DNA of 64,000 nucleotides from Merdibacter massiliensis (GTDB taxonomy: Bacteria; Bacillota_I; Bacilli_A; Erysipelotrichales; Erysipelotrichaceae). Below, in pieces: positions 8,987-18,707 of this stretch. Under the pieces are notes generated by a model. That model did not search any database. It saw only the letters and a list, made by a program, of their open reading frames with translations, and had not been told where the DNA came from. The stretch is from contig NZ_LT699728.1 of assembly GCF_900155395.1 (NCBI RefSeq), positions 186,001 to 250,000 on the forward strand. Reading direction: 5' to 3'. Within the stretch, counting starts at the first letter, position 1; each line of letters begins with the position of its first letter. A program made the position numbers and the translations under genes.

Positions 8987-9991
8987 ATGGTGGAAATACT
9001 AAAGAAAAACTGGTTTGTCGTATTGATCGCGATCCTGCTGTGCGGCTTTTCGATCTACTACGTATGGGATACGACAAAAGACTTTGTCAAAGGAAAAAGT
9101 GTGGATGGCAAAGAATTGATTGCGTCCATCGACGGCTATGATCTGACAGCCGATGATCTCTACGATGAGATGAGCCGTTTCTCTGTTTCACAGCTGTATT
9201 ACCGTTTCCGTAATGCAGTCATCGAACAAAGCGTAACTGAAGAAACAGACGAGATGAAAGAAGCTGCGAAAACACTGCGTTCGAATTTGGAAGCACAGGC
9301 ACAGTCAAGCACGAGTTCTTCCGGCAGCAGTGCGGATGATCTGATCGCCGACATGTTGAAAAACGTCGGTTTAGGAGAAGATGAACTGGATCGTTTCTGC
9401 ATGCTGGCGCAAAAAGAAGCTGTGTTACAGCGCAATTATGTCAAAGAACATTTCGATGATCTGATGAAAGATGTAAAGAATCCGCATGTGATCTCGATCA
9501 TCGAGCTGGCAGTCAATGATGCAAGCTCACTCACTGACGATGAAAAAGCTTCACAGGAAAAGATCGATCAGGCACTAGAAGATGGCAGTGCATTTGCCGA
9601 TGTGGCGAAAGAGCAGTCACAGTCAACGATCAGCGATGAAAACGGCTTCTATGGTTATATCGATGAGAAGACATCCAGCTCTACGACATTTACGGATGAT
9701 ATGCTCAAAGCTGCATTGGCTTTGAAAGAGGGAGAAACCAGTGCCTGGGTCAAAGTGGACAGTGACAGCGGAGACAAGCTGGTATTGATCCATGCCGATA
9801 CCGTTGGCAAAGATGCAGTGAAAGAAAGCGATAATAATGATGTTTGGAGCTCACTTGTTTCTACTCTGGTCAATCGTAATTCCACATTGGCAAGCGAGAT
9901 CTTATTCAATGCTGCTGATCAGCTAGATATCAAGTTCACTGATGAAAATATGGAAAGCCGTTTGCGTATCTACGCTGGCTTAGATGAGTAA
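8987..9991 (+). CDS. Membrane-anchored parvulin-type foldase
   Basis: Predicted peptidyl-prolyl isomerase-like chaperone of 334 residues acting outside the membrane. An uncleaved membrane segment (about 7-25) is followed by a SurA/PrsA-like N-terminal domain, a Ser-rich linker and a parvulin-like region (about 165-275, with the GFYGYIDEKTSSS stretch). The second ATG (8987) is chosen because AAAGG is nine bases away, whereas the ATG at 8978 abuts it. It stands 14 bases before a PrsA-like lipoprotein gene, so the two probably form an operon for folding exported proteins. Isomerase activity is not certain. Confidence 0.75.
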   Translation: MVEILKKNWFVVLIAILLCGFSIYYVWDTTKDFVKGKSVDGKELIASIDGYDLTADDLYDEMSRFSVSQLYYRFRNAVIEQSVTEETDEMKEAAKTLRSNLEAQAQSSTSSSGSSADDLIADMLKNVGLGEDELDRFCMLAQKEAVLQRNYVKEHFDDLMKDVKNPHVISIIELAVNDASSLTDDEKASQEKIDQALEDGSAFADVAKEQSQSTISDENGFYGYIDEKTSSSTTFTDDMLKAALALKEGETSAWVKVDSDSGDKLVLIHADTVGKDAVKESDNNDVWSSLVSTLVNRNSTLASEILFNAADQLDIKFTDENMESRLRIYAGLDE

Positions 9992-10005
9992 AGGAGGGCG
10001 TACAA

Positions 10006-10941
10006 ATGAAAAAAACAAAAATGATCTGTATGCTGGGTGCTGCACTCATGCTTGCCGGCTGTGGAAATGCCTATGCCAACATCTCTCATGGAAATGATGT
10101 GGTAGTAACTGTTGGCGATACAAAGATCACCGACGGCGATCTGTATCCGCAGATGAAAGCAGGCAGCGGTACCGATTACACACTTTCGCTGATCCGTGAA
10201 AAAATCTACGAAAACGAAGTAGAAGTAACGGATGATATGAATAAAAAAGCACAAGATGATTATGACAGCTATGCTGAACAGGCACAATCTTATTACGGCA
10301 TGACGATGGAAGAATATGTACAGCGTCTAGGTTATACAGACAAAGAAGAATACATCAAAAAAGTGATCTTGCCGACGTATGAACAAACGGAATTAAATAA
10401 GAAATACTTTGAGGAAGACAATGAAGAATTCATGGAAAAATACCAGCCTGTCAAAGCACGTATCTTTGCGACAAGCGAGCAGGATCAGGCAAGTCAGGCC
10501 TTGGATGCACTCAAAGATGGAGAAGATTTTCAAACAGTCGTAGACAAATACGGCGATACTTCCACTTATAAAGGCAATGAACAGCTGTATTATACTGACA
10601 GCGGATTGCCAAGCGTCGTGATGAATAAATTAAAAGATGCAAAAGAAGAAAACAAAGTGATCAATGAAGTGATCGTGGACTCTACAACAGGTACTTACTA
10701 TATTGCCTACTTCGTATCCAATGACTACGATACGATCAAAGACGATATCATCTCTACCTTGGCTGAAAAAGATTCCGTCACAAGCGATTGCATGGTTTAT
10801 TTCTTAAAGAAATATAACTTCACCGTTTATGATACAGATATCTTCAATTCGATCAAGACAAGCTATCCGCAATATTTGGTACAGCGTCCGGATATTGCAG
10901 AATCAGCTTCTTCTACCTCTTCTACTAGCAGCCTTTCATAA
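10006..10941 (+). CDS. prsA: PrsA-like foldase lipoprotein
   Basis: Exported lipoprotein of 311 residues with lipobox LAGC (Cys20), a SurA-like N-terminal domain (VVTVGDTKITDGDLYPQM) and a parvulin-like domain (about 145-245). PrsA proteins help secreted proteins fold at the membrane-wall interface. GGAGGG precedes the start. The C-terminus is Ser/Thr-rich. It is the second gene behind the promoter at 8931. Confidence 0.85.
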   Translation: MKKTKMICMLGAALMLAGCGNAYANISHGNDVVVTVGDTKITDGDLYPQMKAGSGTDYTLSLIREKIYENEVEVTDDMNKKAQDDYDSYAEQAQSYYGMTMEEYVQRLGYTDKEEYIKKVILPTYEQTELNKKYFEEDNEEFMEKYQPVKARIFATSEQDQASQALDALKDGEDFQTVVDKYGDTSTYKGNEQLYYTDSGLPSVVMNKLKDAKEENKVINEVIVDSTTGTYYIAYFVSNDYDTIKDDIISTLAEKDSVTSDCMVYFLKKYNFTVYDTDIFNSIKTSYPQYLVQRPDIAESASSTSSTSSLS

Positions 10942-10950
10942 AAAAAGAAT

Positions 10951-10985
10951 GCGTATGATGCACCGTGCACATACGCTTTTTTTTC
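10951..10985 (+). terminator. Terminator after the PrsA-like gene
   Basis: GCGTATG and CATACGC arms, extended by TGCAC/GTGCA pairs, are followed by a long T-run. Confidence 0.85.
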
Positions 10986-11029
10986 TGTCTGATTTCTGCT
11001 ACAATAGCCATGATAGGAGGTAGTCAAAT

Positions 11030-11422
11030 ATGTGTATATTTTGCGATATCGCAGAAGGAAAGATTCCTTCCAGCAAGATTTATGAGGATGACAAAGTGAT
11101 TGCTTTCCTCGATCTGTCACAAGTGACCAAAGGACATACCCTGGTCGTGCCAAAACAACATTTTGATAATTTCTTGACTTGCGATCCAGAGATCTTGGCA
11201 CATTTGATGCAGGTAGCACAAACGCTGGGAAAACACATCATGGAAAAAACCGGGGCGAAGGGCATGAATATCTTAAGCAATCTAAATGAAGTTGCCGGAC
11301 AAAGCATCATGCATTTCCATGTCCATCTCATTCCGCGTTATAGCGAAGAGGATGCCGTTCAGATCGTATTTCACGAATCAGAAAAACAAGATCTGGATGC
11401 ATTGAAAGAACAATTGCAATAG
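11030..11422 (+). CDS. HIT-family nucleotide hydrolase
   Basis: Histidine-triad protein of 130 residues, likely a purine nucleoside phosphoramidase or dinucleoside polyphosphate hydrolase. The triad is HFHVHL (His95, His97, His99), with the N-terminal CIFCDIAEGKIP motif typical of Hint-like proteins. TAGGAGG lies upstream of the ATG, and a TACAAT -10 lies at about 11000. Its stop codon is two bases from the 3' end of the group II intron, so the terminator that presumably served it is now about 1.9 kb away. Confidence 0.92.
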   Translation: MCIFCDIAEGKIPSSKIYEDDKVIAFLDLSQVTKGHTLVVPKQHFDNFLTCDPEILAHLMQVAQTLGKHIMEKTGAKGMNILSNLNEVAGQSIMHFHVHLIPRYSEEDAVQIVFHESEKQDLDALKEQLQ

Positions 11423-11423
11423 A

Positions 11424-13343
11424 GTAGAGGGAAGAAATTAATCTTCGCCCCTCTCATTGCACCGTACGTACGGGTCTCGTATACGGCGCTACATTTATAT
11501 GTTAATACAACCTATCTTAGATAGTATGCTAGAGGATTGACCAATCCAGGTCTTTCCTCTTTTCTTATGGCTAGAATATCCGCATTAAGTAAGAAATTAA
11601 TTACATTCCCATTTGCTTGTTTATATAGGCCAAGCCTTGTATTCGCTACCGAGTAGAGTTGTTCATCACTGAAGTGATATGGCAATTTCTCATTCAACTT
11701 TTGTAGATTTTTATATATCCTCGGTGGTACTTTCCACTGTTTTAAGATGATGACCCTTATTTTGTGCCTTAACCATTGTCCAAATTCATCGATGAAGTTC
11801 TTCATCCTTCCGATTCGAAAGTAGTTTATCCATCCTTTGACGATTTGGTTTATCCTGGTGAATGTTTTAGCGTTGGTCTGTGCTACACATTTCTTTCGAA
11901 TGAGTTCCTTTCGACATTTATCATACAGGCTTTTCTTACTCTTCTTTGTAGGAATACATTCCCATTTTGATGAGTTCTTCCAGTATGCAAAACCTAGAAA
12001 ATTACTATTCGTTGGTCGTACTACCTTTGTTTTGGTTGCACTGACTTTTAGGAATAATTTTCTCTCCAGCCATGATGTGACGGACTTCATCACTCGATTT
12101 GCTGCCATCTCGCTTTTAACGAAGATATTACTATCATCTGCATATCTCACAAAGCATAGTCCCCTTTCTTCCAGTTCCTTATCAAATTTATCTAAGTAAA
12201 TATTTGATAGAATTGGACTTAGAGGTCCTCCTTGTGGCATTCCTATGGCATTTGCTTTGACAAAACCATTTTCCATGATTCCTGCCTGCAGGAATTTACG
12301 AATCAAATGCAATGTTGTCGAATCATTCACATGCTCTCTAAGTATTGAAATTAATTTATCGTGATTTACTGTATCGAAGTATGCTTCTATATCTAAATCG
12401 ATGACCCATTCGTATCCTTCATTTAAGTAGTCCAGTGTTCGCAGGATGGCATCATGTGCACTCCTGTTTGGTCGGAATCCAAAACTATTCTCACTGAATT
12501 TACTATCATAAATATCTGATAACACTTGAGCTATCGCCTGTTGGATGACCCTGTCTACTACTGTCGGAATTCCCAGGGGTCTTTTCTTTCCATTTGATTT
12601 AGGAATATAGACTCTTCTTACAGGTTGAGGTTTGTATTTCTTCGCCAGTATCTGTTTCTTTATCTGTTCCCTATAGGCCTTGAAATACTCGTCAATTTCA
12701 TCCACTGTCATCTTATCAATGCCAGGTACACCTTTATTACTTTTGACTCTTTTGATTGCCTCTTCGAGATTTTCATCTCTTAAGATCACTTCGATCAATT
12801 TCATGTTGTTGCTTCTCCTTCCTTTTGTAAATATATTTGGAACCATTCCCTCTACCTTCATTCCCATGGGATTACGATTCCCACTTATGGAACTATCCTC
12901 GATTTCGAACTATCCAAACATTGCGCATGGTGAGCTGCACCATATAAACATTAGGTCCTTGGGTATAGATGTCTCTACCTACTACGACCTCAGCTGACTT
13001 CTTGTGGTAAACCTTTTTCGACCGATGTTACCATCACTGATTTTAAAGATATTGGATTTCATCGTCCACAAGACCTCCCGGGGTAATTCACGAATCCTGT
13101 TTCTTTCACAACGTCCTGATTTACTGTCTTGGTTTTACGTTTACCTTTTGGACTTCGGTTTGATATGCAACCTTATCCACCATTTAGCCTTATATCCGGT
13201 TTCTGTTCGTACGCTCGAAAGAATCGCTACACCACTTCCTCCATCCTCAACATCACTGTTAACGACTTGTGGTTCGCTACACTTGGCGGTAACTACCTGT
13301 GGTTGGTTTATCTCCAACTGAATTCGTGCCATGCCCGGCACAC
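11424..13343 (-). mobile_element. Group II intron, probably class C
   Basis: The 5' end is GTGTGCCGGG at 13343, matching the GUGYG start of group II introns. The 3' end lies at about 11424, where a domain V hairpin (AGCGCCGT ... ACGGTGC, about 11450-11485) and a domain VI stem (GAGGG/CCCTC with an unpaired A near the end) are visible. Domain IV holds the maturase ORF; domains I-III occupy about 12805-13343, which otherwise contains no gene. The 5' exon is a rho-independent terminator hairpin, the usual target of class C introns. The 3' junction is uncertain by a few bases. Confidence 0.85.
11512..12804 (-). CDS. ltrA: Group II intron reverse transcriptase/maturase
   Basis: Multifunctional protein of 430 residues that splices the intron and copies it into DNA. 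It has the N-terminal RT0 region, fingers and palm domain (NSFGFRPNRSAHDA, DLDIEAYFD, GMPQGGPLSPILSN) and the active site YADD (221-224). A maturase X domain follows (GWINYFRIGRMK). No HNH endonuclease domain is seen at the C-terminus, which fits class C. The start with GGAG ten bases upstream is chosen over a longer in-frame reading. The frame is intact, so the intron may be mobile. Confidence 0.95.
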   Translation of the reverse strand: MKLIEVILRDENLEEAIKRVKSNKGVPGIDKMTVDEIDEYFKAYREQIKKQILAKKYKPQPVRRVYIPKSNGKKRPLGIPTVVDRVIQQAIAQVLSDIYDSKFSENSFGFRPNRSAHDAILRTLDYLNEGYEWVIDLDIEAYFDTVNHDKLISILREHVNDSTTLHLIRKFLQAGIMENGFVKANAIGMPQGGPLSPILSNIYLDKFDKELEERGLCFVRYADDSNIFVKSEMAANRVMKSVTSWLERKLFLKVSATKTKVVRPTNSNFLGFAYWKNSSKWECIPTKKSKKSLYDKCRKELIRKKCVAQTNAKTFTRINQIVKGWINYFRIGRMKNFIDEFGQWLRHKIRVIILKQWKVPPRIYKNLQKLNEKLPYHFSDEQLYSVANTRLGLYKQANGNVINFLLNADILAIRKEERPGLVNPLAYYLR

Positions 13344-13350
13344 ATATAAA

Positions 13351-13380
13351 TAAAAACGGCCTTATACAATGCCGTTTTTA
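13351..13380. terminator. Bidirectional terminator used as intron target
   Basis: AAAACGGC and GCCGTTTT enclose a ten-base loop and T-runs exist on both strands. On the minus strand it ends transcription of the membrane-protein gene whose stop codon touches it; on the plus strand it probably once served the HIT gene. The intron starts eight bases beyond it. Confidence 0.85.
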
Positions 13381-14265
13381 TTTGCTTGCGGTTGCTTCTC
13401 TTGACTCCGTATTGACCTGCTCGATCTGATAATTCTCTTTCCCTTTTCGCTGTAAATAGGATTCCAGCTGATCGATCCGTTCATCTTCGTCCTCTTTTTC
13501 GCTTAAAGAAACCAGCAGCTTTTCTCCATAAGCATTTGTTTCTGTGATGACGCCAGAATCATTGATGGATGGAAAGACGACCATGTAATAAATCGTACTT
13601 GTTAACTCTTGAAGATCTTTTTCCTCATCACTGCGATTGATCATGCCGTGTGCATCTAATTGATAAACGACGATCAAACGATCGCTGTTTTCATCATTGT
13701 TTGATTTCATAAATGCTTGATAAATAATCTTGGAAGCATCCAATTCCACATTTTCTGCTTCATAAAAATCGGTAAAATCATTTTCCAATATGGATGCAAG
13801 ATGCTTTTTCAGATAATTGTCGGCATGTGTGCTCAGCGTAGACAGCAAATCCTGTGGAATTGCCTGTGCATTTTCATAACGGTTCGGCAATCCTTCCACA
13901 GTGATGATCCGCACCTGGTTGACCGGTTCCAGATGGTATTGCTGCGCAAGGTCATGATCATATTCAGTCGTGATCGTGATCTGGTCCCCATTGGAAAGAT
14001 CCTCGTTGGGCGTCACCGTATAACGCAGCGAGTCATAAAAATCTTGTAACCGTTGATTGACACTGATTTCTTCATTTTTTACTTGCAGCGTTGCACTGCC
14101 GTTTTCCCCGCTGTACAACAATTGAATATGTTTGGTCACATCCACCTCACTGGTACGCAGGAAGAAAAAATATCCGATGAAAAAGAGAGAAAAGATCAAA
14201 CAAGCCATCCACACAAAGAAAAAACTCTTATCACGGATCTTTTTCTTATTTTTGCTGAATTCCAT
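13378..14265 (-). CDS. Single-pass membrane-anchored protein, function unknown
   Basis: Protein of 295 residues: a basic cytosolic start (KNKKKIRDK), one membrane segment (about 16-36) and a large extracytoplasmic part. The stretch VDVTKHIQLLYSGENGSA followed by LSNGDQITI resembles the beta domains found in zinc-ribbon, TcaA-like membrane proteins of Firmicutes, but the zinc ribbon itself is absent. The start at 14265 has GGGAGG five bases upstream. It lies between recG and the intron-carrying terminator. No biochemical role can be assigned. Confidence 0.7.
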   Translation of the reverse strand: MEFSKNKKKIRDKSFFFVWMACLIFSLFFIGYFFFLRTSEVDVTKHIQLLYSGENGSATLQVKNEEISVNQRLQDFYDSLRYTVTPNEDLSNGDQITITTEYDHDLAQQYHLEPVNQVRIITVEGLPNRYENAQAIPQDLLSTLSTHADNYLKKHLASILENDFTDFYEAENVELDASKIIYQAFMKSNNDENSDRLIVVYQLDAHGMINRSDEEKDLQELTSTIYYMVVFPSINDSGVITETNAYGEKLLVSLSEKEDEDERIDQLESYLQRKGKENYQIEQVNTESREATASK

Positions 14266-14309
14266 CCTATCCTCCCTTTCCATATGCTAAGCAGTATTAT
14301 AGCACAAAG

Positions 14310-16319
14310 CTAATCTATGTAGGCAGCCTTTTTCAATGCTTCCTGGATATATGAGTGTAAATAACGATACTCCGCATCTTCCAGATGCGATAAGACATAT
14401 GCTGCATCCGTTCGTGCTGCTTCCAGCATCTTGCCGTCACTGATGACATTGGCAAGAACAAAACCCGGTACGCCGCTCTGTCTGGTTCCTAATAAATCGC
14501 CGGGACCGCGCAATTGCAAGTCGTATTGTGAAATGGCAAAACCATCCTGCAGTTTTTCTAACATCTTCAAACGTTCGATTGCCTGAGGATCCTGCGTAGC
14601 GCTCAATAAGTAACAATACCCTTTGCGTTTGCCTCTGCCCACTCTTCCCCGCAGCTGATGGATCGTAGACAAGCCGAAACGATGGGCATCATAGATGACC
14701 ATAACATTGGCGCTTTTTACATCGATTCCGACTTCGATGACTGTGGTCGATATCAAAAACTGGATTTTTTTTGCTAGAAAAGCTTCCATGATCGCTTGTT
14801 TTTCTTCTCCGCTCATGCGTCCATGCAACAAAGCAATCGTATAGCGTTTTCCTAACAGACGCTGCATTCCTTCATAAATATCCAATACATTGCGCAAAGG
14901 CATCTCTTCATTTTTTTCAATGGCCGGACAGACGACATAACACTGGTCTCCTTGATCAACTAACTGCAGGACTTGTTCCAAGACAGGTCCCATGCTGGAA
15001 GAAGGGACAAAGTGCGTTTCGATCGGCATACGTCCTTTCGGCAGATGGGAGATGATCGATACATCCATATCGCCGAATAAGGATTGTGCCAGTGTACGGG
15101 GAATCGGCGTCGCGCTCATCAACAGGAAATCTACCTTCTCCCCTTTTTCTAACAGCTGTCTGCGCTGGGTCACGCCAAAACGGTGCTGTTCATCCGCAAC
15201 GACCATCCCCAGATCATAAAAGTGCACATCTTCTTGAAACAAGGCATGTGTACCTACGATAATATCAATTGTATTATTTGCTAATTCTTCCAATATGATT
15301 TTTTTCTGTGCCGGTTTCAATGAGGAACAAAGCAAAGCGACACGGACCTCATGGTCTTTGAACAGCTGCTGCAGGTTTTCGCAATGCTGTCTGGCCAATA
15401 TTTCCGTAGGAGCCAACAATGCGCCTTGTTTATGGGCAAGCACACAGGCATATAAGCCGAAAGCAGCCACCATCGTCTTGCCGCAACCCACATCTCCCTG
15501 CAACATTCGATACATCAGATGCTCGCCAGACAGATCATCTAAGATCTCCTGGATTGCTTGTTTCTGCCCATCCGTCAAAGTGAAAGGCAGGCTTTTCTCC
15601 AATGCGAGCACTTCTGCTTTCGAAAACTGTTTTGCGTTTCCTTTTACGATTTCTTTATTTTCCAGATGAATGGCCTGCATCACCAACTGAAAGCGAAAAA
15701 ATTCCTCATATTTCAAATGACGCAATGCCTGTTTGACTTCTTCCATGGAATGGGGGAAATGGATCCATGCGATGGCCTGACGACGGCTACAAAGCCGATA
15801 ACGATGCAGTAAAGCAGACGGCAGAAAGGTAGCGATATCTTGCCCGCATACGCTGTAAGCTTTCTGGATCAAACGCCGCAGTTCATTTTGCTTGATTCCT
15901 TCTTTCAGATTATAGACAGGATGGATCCCTGCCAACTCTGCCAAAGGCTTTAGATAATATTGTGAAGCCGTGATCCGGCTTTTTCCATTGTATTTGCCGA
16001 TCAGCGTGATGATTTTTCCCGGCTGAAACTGCGAGACCCAGGGACGATTGAACAGCGTTACCTGAAACTCTTGTGACTGACACAAGATAGAAAAAAGCGT
16101 CATCGTTCGATGATTCGCCAGACGAAGCAAAGTTCCCCGCCGAAGGATGGTTCCTTCACAGGTGATCGTATCATTGATGTTCCATTGTGCAACCGGTGTT
16201 TCCTGCATCACTTCATAACGAAACGGATAGTAGTCTAACAATGCTTCCACACTGGAGATTCCCATCGTTTCCAGCCTCTGGATCAAACGCTGGCTGTTTG
16301 TGATCTTCTTTAATTCCAT
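14310..16319 (-). CDS. recG: ATP-dependent DNA helicase RecG
   Basis: Branch-migration helicase of 669 residues that regresses stalled forks. It has the N-terminal wedge OB domain (about 45-130), Walker A GDVGCGKT (275-282), the DEQH box in ADEQHRFG, and the C-terminal RecG signature with QLRGRVGRG and LRGPGDLLGTRQSG. Length and order are those of normal RecG. The first ten bases overlap the upstream membrane-protein gene. Confidence 0.97.
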   Translation of the reverse strand: MELKKITNSQRLIQRLETMGISSVEALLDYYPFRYEVMQETPVAQWNINDTITCEGTILRRGTLLRLANHRTMTLFSILCQSQEFQVTLFNRPWVSQFQPGKIITLIGKYNGKSRITASQYYLKPLAELAGIHPVYNLKEGIKQNELRRLIQKAYSVCGQDIATFLPSALLHRYRLCSRRQAIAWIHFPHSMEEVKQALRHLKYEEFFRFQLVMQAIHLENKEIVKGNAKQFSKAEVLALEKSLPFTLTDGQKQAIQEILDDLSGEHLMYRMLQGDVGCGKTMVAAFGLYACVLAHKQGALLAPTEILARQHCENLQQLFKDHEVRVALLCSSLKPAQKKIILEELANNTIDIIVGTHALFQEDVHFYDLGMVVADEQHRFGVTQRRQLLEKGEKVDFLLMSATPIPRTLAQSLFGDMDVSIISHLPKGRMPIETHFVPSSSMGPVLEQVLQLVDQGDQCYVVCPAIEKNEEMPLRNVLDIYEGMQRLLGKRYTIALLHGRMSGEEKQAIMEAFLAKKIQFLISTTVIEVGIDVKSANVMVIYDAHRFGLSTIHQLRGRVGRGKRKGYCYLLSATQDPQAIERLKMLEKLQDGFAISQYDLQLRGPGDLLGTRQSGVPGFVLANVISDGKMLEAARTDAAYVLSHLEDAEYRYLHSYIQEALKKAAYID

Positions 16320-17101
16320 GATGATTCACATAAGCGAACGATCCATCCGATCCAATGGATGAAAAAATAGGAGAACAAAAGTGCCGCCACAACCTGATAC
16401 AGCAGGAAGATCCACATCGTCATATCAAAGACACCGGTCATGAACATCGTCAAGATCACCGTGATGACTTCCATCCAGCGATTCATCGTTACCCCAATAT
16501 TCAATATCAGCACATGCGGCAGCATCATGCTGAAAGTCAGCTGTACCCCCATGGAGCACACATACAATACGATATAACCGACAGCCAAACCTCCGCAAGC
16601 TGCCAAGATGTTTTTCCAAGAAGCAAGCATTCCCTGCAGCGCTCCGCTGACGATCTTTGGGATCGAGCGATTGCCGCGGTAAACTTGATAAAAACAAAAC
16701 AATTGGAAAGCAACACAGAAGAAACAATACAGATAGGCGATCACGGCAATCACCGTATACACGCTGACAAAAAGCACAAAGCTGTAATATACCGCAATCG
16801 TGAAGAAAAATAAGATGCTCTCCAGCACTAACATAGGGATACAATCGCGAAAATAGATCACCGTTTCTTCCTGACGCAATGCCGCTACTATATGAAAGAA
16901 AAAACGCATATAGACATAAGTGGACAATAGATTCAACAGCCAGAATCCGATGCAGGTCGCTATATCGGATACGATCATGCCCAGAACGATCGAAACGCCT
17001 GTATACACAACAAAATAAAGCAGGCTCAGGATGGAAAATACCAGCGTCTGCTTTTTCATATTTACAAATTCTTTCATTGTATGTAAACCATTTTTATTCA
17101 T
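16310..17101 (-). CDS. Polytopic membrane protein, function unknown
   Basis: Protein of 263 residues with about six hydrophobic segments and no charged catalytic motif. The start at 17101 has GAGG eight bases upstream; a GTG three codons earlier overlaps that site. A TATAAT box lies at 17125-17130. The stop overlaps the recG start by ten bases, so they are probably cotranscribed. No family is recognised. Confidence 0.65.
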   Translation of the reverse strand: MNKNGLHTMKEFVNMKKQTLVFSILSLLYFVVYTGVSIVLGMIVSDIATCIGFWLLNLLSTYVYMRFFFHIVAALRQEETVIYFRDCIPMLVLESILFFFTIAVYYSFVLFVSVYTVIAVIAYLYCFFCVAFQLFCFYQVYRGNRSIPKIVSGALQGMLASWKNILAACGGLAVGYIVLYVCSMGVQLTFSMMLPHVLILNIGVTMNRWMEVITVILTMFMTGVFDMTMWIFLLYQVVAALLFSYFFIHWIGWIVRLCESSWN

Positions 17102-17140
17102 GAATGACACCTCAATTCCTTCCTATTATAATCTATTTGC

Positions 17141-17169
17141 CAAAAAAACAAAAGCCCGTTCACACAGGC
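17141..17169 (-). terminator. Terminator of the PH-like membrane-protein gene
   Basis: GCCTGT and ACGGGC arms with a four-base loop, followed on the minus strand by a T-rich run. Confidence 0.7.
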
Positions 17170-17170
17170 T

Positions 17171-17623
17171 TCAGATATGCTGCTTTGTTATCGGCATTTC
17201 TACATCCGGAACATATTTGCGAAAGTAGCGTTCTATTTTTCGGCGGGATAAAGAACAAAAATCCATAGTGGTCCCATCTTTTAATATGACGTGCAGTTCA
17301 TCCTGCATCCATCCGCATCGATATTGCCATTTTGCAACATCCTGCCAAAATAAGATGAAACACTCATCCGGTTCCTGCGTTTTATAAAAAACGACATAGC
17401 GGTCATAAAACTCACAGAGCACTTGATTGTTGGCAAACCCGATCTGATAACACGCAAGCACGATGATTGCGATTCCAATGACTTTTTGATCAATGGAAAT
17501 CAAGGCAAGACCAATGAGCACGATCATGATCAAGATCGAATACGGTTTGCTTTTTACACAATCCAGTTTCTCTCCATAGGCAGGCAGATTCCATCTTTTC
17601 AGCTTCTTGCTCTTCATCCGCAT
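17171..17623 (-). CDS. Small membrane protein with possible PH-like domain
   Basis: Protein of 150 residues. After a short basic start come two closely spaced membrane segments (about 30-65), then a soluble tail with an alternating beta pattern (RYVVFYKTQEPDECFILFWQDVAKWQY) that resembles bacterial PH-like membrane proteins. The start at 17623 has AGAGGTG five bases upstream. Function unknown. Confidence 0.6.
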   Translation of the reverse strand: MRMKSKKLKRWNLPAYGEKLDCVKSKPYSILIMIVLIGLALISIDQKVIGIAIIVLACYQIGFANNQVLCEFYDRYVVFYKTQEPDECFILFWQDVAKWQYRCGWMQDELHVILKDGTTMDFCSLSRRKIERYFRKYVPDVEMPITKQHI

Positions 17624-17793
17624 AGAAACACCTCTTACTCTTGTAATTATTATAAAACATTCTAAAAGCGTTGCAATACAATCACATAATTCCACTTATT
17701 TTCAGGCTTTTTTCTTACTTTTCATTTGCTTTTTTTATCCTTTTTTGCTGTTTCTGCGATATAATACTTACTACAAAGGTGAGGTGATGCCCC

Positions 17794-18669
17794 ATGGATC
17801 TTCTAAAGCAGTTAAATGCGTGGGGAAATAACAGTTTTTTACGTTACGGACTGATCGATACGATTTTATTGATCCTGCTGATCTTGTTGTTTTCCGCTGC
17901 AATTTCTAAATATATCTCGCATGTGATCAAAAAGATCCATCCGCGCAATCAAAAAGTGATCTTAAAGATCAAAAAAGTAATTATCTGGATCATTGCTGCA
18001 TACGCGATCTTAAATCTGTTTGTTCCTGCCCAGGCCGTATTGAATCCGTTATTGGCCAGCGGCGGTATTCTTGCTGTCGTCTTAGGTCTTGCGGCACAGG
18101 AAACCGTCGGAAATCTGATCAGCGGCCTCATGATCTTGCTGTTTCGTCCTTTCCACATCCAGGATCTGGTTCGTGTCAACAACGGTCAATATATAGGGAC
18201 GGTCGTCGAGATCACAGTACGCCACACGGTGATTCAGACATTTGAAAATACACGCATCATCATTCCCAATGCACAAATGAATACGGCAGTCTTAGAAAAT
18301 ATTTCCGATATTCATTCTGCCAAGGCGGATTTTCTTTATATATCGATTGCTTATGACAGCGATCTAAAAAAAGCTATTCAGCTCATAGAAGAAGAAGTCG
18401 CAAAACACCCGAAGTATTGTGACCCGCGTACACCGCAAGAGATCAAAAACGGTGTGCCGAAAGTAATCGTACGGGTGACTGATTTTAAGGACAGCGGCAT
18501 TGAACTGCGGGCAACCGTCTATTCCAATGACAATTCTACTTGTTTTGTCATGTTATCGGATCTTCGTATCGCCATCAAACAGCGCTTTGACGAAGAAGGC
18601 ATTGAGCTGCCTTACCCAAAAAGAGATATCTATATCAAAGAAATCGTAAAAAAAGAAGATTTCCAGTAA
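17794..18669 (+). CDS. MscS-type mechanosensitive channel
   Basis: Small-conductance channel of 291 residues opened by membrane tension during hypo-osmotic shock. Three membrane segments lie at about 18-38, 60-80 and 88-110. The pore helix region reads LASGGILAVVLGLAAQETVGNLISG, shown here as consecutive parts of the family's TM3. The cytosolic beta domain begins with GQYIGTVVEITVRHT. A TATAAT box is at about 17760 and GGTGAGGTG precedes the start. Confidence 0.92.
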   Translation: MDLLKQLNAWGNNSFLRYGLIDTILLILLILLFSAAISKYISHVIKKIHPRNQKVILKIKKVIIWIIAAYAILNLFVPAQAVLNPLLASGGILAVVLGLAAQETVGNLISGLMILLFRPFHIQDLVRVNNGQYIGTVVEITVRHTVIQTFENTRIIIPNAQMNTAVLENISDIHSAKADFLYISIAYDSDLKKAIQLIEEEVAKHPKYCDPRTPQEIKNGVPKVIVRVTDFKDSGIELRATVYSNDNSTCFVMLSDLRIAIKQRFDEEGIELPYPKRDIYIKEIVKKEDFQ

Positions 18670-18707
18670 TTTCGACAAATTATTTCATCTGCCATGGGTA
18701 TACTAAC

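Noticed and set aside
11776-12199. Plus-strand open frames opposite the intron maturase
   Set aside because: Antisense to a clear reverse-transcriptase frame; codon pattern follows the maturase.
13004-13353. Plus-strand open frames in the intron 5' region
   Set aside because: This stretch is structured intron RNA (domains I-III); the frames are weak and lack starts with ribosome sites.
16355-16813. Charged plus-strand frame opposite the polytopic membrane protein
   Set aside because: Antisense of hydrophobic codons gives charged residues; no independent support.
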